Part shown: one piece after another, positions 5,586 through 6,609 of the stretch | Position numbering within the stretch: position 1 is the first letter of the stretch | How the letters are laid out: each line of letters starts with the position of its first letter | NCBI GenBank assembly: GCA_021806055.1 | Contig: JAJZYE010000059.1 | Location: 1-6,609, forward strand | DNA from: Actinomycetes bacterium | GTDB taxonomy: Bacteria; Actinomycetota; Acidimicrobiia; Acidimicrobiales; RAAP-2 | DNA: 6,609 nt | Direction: 5' to 3' | Translations under genes and position numbers: made by a program | Notes under the pieces: generated by a model | What the model was told of the DNA's origin: nothing | Seen by the model: the letters and a program-made list of their open reading frames with translations, nothing else | Database searches by the model: none

Positions 5586-5689
5586 GAGTCTCCTTCGCGT
5601 GAGGTGATACCTGACCTACGCGGTCGAATTTAGCGCCCACGTCCGCGGGCGTGACCGCGTTTCGCGGTCGTGGCACGGCGCGAGGAGTC
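5586..5689 (-). promoter_or_regulatory. doxX–cysO intergenic region: hairpin and possible operator/promoter
   Basis: This 104-nt gap is the longest inside the cluster. It holds a 7-bp perfect inverted repeat GACCGCG-TTT-CGCGGTC (5653-5669) without a following T-run. Closer to cysO there is a small dyad AGGTGATACCT (5602-5612) with an extra ACCT at 5614-5617, and a -10-like TAAATT on the minus strand (5632-5627) without a convincing -35. The AAGGAG ribosome site of cysO lies at 5590-5595. A second promoter or attenuation point for cysO–cysM is possible but not demonstrated. Confidence 0.35.
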
Positions 5690-6211
5690 TCAGGCGGCGC
5701 GCGACGGGCGGTAGAACGCCGCCAACTGCACCAGCGCGCCCCCGACACCGAGGACGAGGGTGACGACGAAGTCCGTCGTTGTCGTCCAGTGCAGGGGGTG
5801 CCACAGGTCGTCGAGGGAGTAGCGGCCCGACCCCAGGGTGCCGAGCACCAGTGCCGTGACCGCGATACCGAGCGTGTACTCGATCCCCTCGCCCTTGTTG
5901 AAGATGAAGAAACCGTTCTTGCGGTGCACGGTCACGATCGCGACGATCATCAACGACATCAGTCCCGCCGCCGCCAGTGGCGTGATCAGCCCCAGGGTCA
6001 GCAGGATCCCCGCCCCCACCTCGGTCGACGCCGCCGCCAGCGCGTTGACACGCCCGGGACGCACCCCGATCGACTCGAACCACCCCGCGGTGCCCGCGAG
6101 GCGCCCGCCGACGAAGAACTTACGGTAACCGTGCGCCGCGATCATCAGGCCGAGGTACAGGTGCAGCGCGAGCAGCACCACATCGACGACAACCGGATAG
6201 GACTGGTTCAC
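5690..6211 (-). CDS. DoxX-family integral membrane protein
   Basis: This 173-residue membrane protein has hydrophobic segments at about 7-26, 58-76, 79-97, 110-127 and 148-167, in line with the four-helix DoxX fold plus a possible extra C-terminal helix. Family signatures are HGYRKFF (27-33), TAGWFESIGVRPG (41-53), EVGAGILLTLGLITPLAAAG (64-83) and VHRKNGFF (95-102). DoxX/DoxD proteins include subunits of archaeal thiosulfate:quinone oxidoreductase, and M. tuberculosis DoxX forms a membrane complex with SodA and the sulfurtransferase SseA. A role in thiol or sulfur redox is therefore plausible here, but the biochemical function is not settled. The start GTG 6211 has GGAGG 4 nt upstream. It sits 18 nt after mec and 104 nt before cysO. 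It contains no cysteine. Confidence 0.88.
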   Translation of the reverse strand: MNQSYPVVVDVVLLALHLYLGLMIAAHGYRKFFVGGRLAGTAGWFESIGVRPGRVNALAAASTEVGAGILLTLGLITPLAAAGLMSLMIVAIVTVHRKNGFFIFNKGEGIEYTLGIAVTALVLGTLGSGRYSLDDLWHPLHWTTTTDFVVTLVLGVGGALVQLAAFYRPSRAA

Positions 6212-6229
6212 CTCACCTCCCCTCGAGGT

Positions 6230-6609
6230 TCACGCTAGCCGTCGCTCAATCCCGGTCGCGGGGTCGTCGCCCGCGTCGACGACGACCACCTCTTCTTCGT
6301 CCACTCGACCCTCGACGATCCGGTAGCTGCGTACGTCGGTGGATGCGTCACGCAGCGACACGAGCACGTAGTGCCACGCGGGGTCGGGCGCCTGCGCCAC
6401 GTCGGTCGGACTCGGGTACGCCGCGCTGTGGGTATGGGAGTGGAACACGCCCATCAGGTCCAGGCTCTCGCGTCGGCAACGCCGATCGGTCGCCAGCAGC
6501 ACTCGGCTATCGATCTCGTAGATCCGCGCCGAGGCGGCAATGTTGGGACTGGCCACGACGTCCTCGACGTGCTCTCCACGTCCCACTAGCAACCCGCATC
6601 CCTCGTCGG
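6230..6609 (-). CDS. mec: Mec-type JAMM/MPN+ metallopeptidase, 5' end beyond window
   Basis: This is a zinc-dependent peptidase of the JAMM (Mov34/MPN/PAD-1) family. In M. tuberculosis Mec hydrolyses the CysO-cysteine adduct to release cysteine and regenerate CysO. The last 125 residues are in the window. The frame runs in from the edge as DEGCGLLVG, matching the DEACG region of Mec, so the TTG at 6592 is not the real start. The catalytic Glu is residue 2 of the visible part. The JAMM motif H-x-H-x7-S-x2-D is complete (fragment residues 56, 58, 66, 69; HSHTHSAAYPSPTD). The segment HYVLVSLRD and SYRIVEGRVDEE also match Mec. The stop at 6230 is 18 nt before the DoxX start. Confidence 0.92.
   Translation of the reverse strand, partial: DEGCGLLVGRGEHVEDVVASPNIAASARIYEIDSRVLLATDRRCRRESLDLMGVFHSHTHSAAYPSPTDVAQAPDPAWHYVLVSLRDASTDVRSYRIVEGRVDEEEVVVVDAGDDPATGIERRLA

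Noticed and set aside
5653..5669. Intrinsic terminator after doxX
   Set aside because: The stem is only 7 bp with a 3-nt loop and no T-run on the transcribed side, so it is kept only as a hairpin of unknown role.
6230..6592. Mec as a complete 120-residue gene starting at TTG 6592
   Set aside because: The frame stays open to the window edge, and the residues before it (DEGCG) match the conserved Mec catalytic-Glu region, so the gene continues beyond the window.

Overview
The window comes from a high-GC, gene-dense bacterial chromosome. GTG starts are frequent, genes overlap by 4 bp, and the gene cluster mec–cysO–cysM followed by rph and rdgB is the arrangement known from Mycobacterium tuberculosis (Rv1334–Rv1336 and Rv1340–Rv1341). 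This points to an actinobacterium. The fusions and the compaction relative to mycobacteria make a deep-branching lineage such as Acidimicrobiia plausible, but that placement is inference.

Left part, plus strand: the 3' portion of a tRNA-Leu(UAG) gene (1-75, 5' end cut by the window edge). Its encoded CCA end is also the start of a perfect 13-bp tandem repeat (seven identical copies plus a decayed eighth, 73-176). A leader follows with a candidate extended -10 promoter and two short hairpins. Next are a DEAD-box RNA helicase with a C-terminal cold-shock domain (314-1912) and, 2 nt later, a small FKBP-type peptidyl-prolyl isomerase (1915-2292). These two look like an RNA- and protein-folding pair.

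Right part, minus strand, read from right to left: mec (JAMM peptidase, 5' end beyond the window), a DoxX-family membrane protein, cysO (sulfur carrier), cysM (cysteine synthase), rph (RNase PH), rdgB (XTP/dITP pyrophosphatase) and a stand-alone LON substrate-binding-domain protein. Spacing is 18, 104, -4, 53, -4 and 32 nt, so most of it could be one transcript. Mec, CysO and CysM together form the protein-thiocarboxylate route to cysteine: CysM joins CysO-thiocarboxylate to a serine-derived PLP intermediate, and Mec releases cysteine from CysO. Rph and RdgB are housekeeping enzymes of tRNA 3' maturation and nucleotide-pool cleaning.

The two transcription units converge with no spacer. The stop codons of fkbp and the LON gene abut inside one 12-bp palindrome. 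The points most worth a second look are: the CysO C-terminus, where three residues follow the diglycine and must be removed for the known chemistry to work; the DoxX gene placed inside the cysteine operon; the unusually cysteine-rich LON-domain protein at the end of that operon; the helicase–cold-shock fusion with its structured leader; and the tandem repeat that begins at the tRNA CCA.
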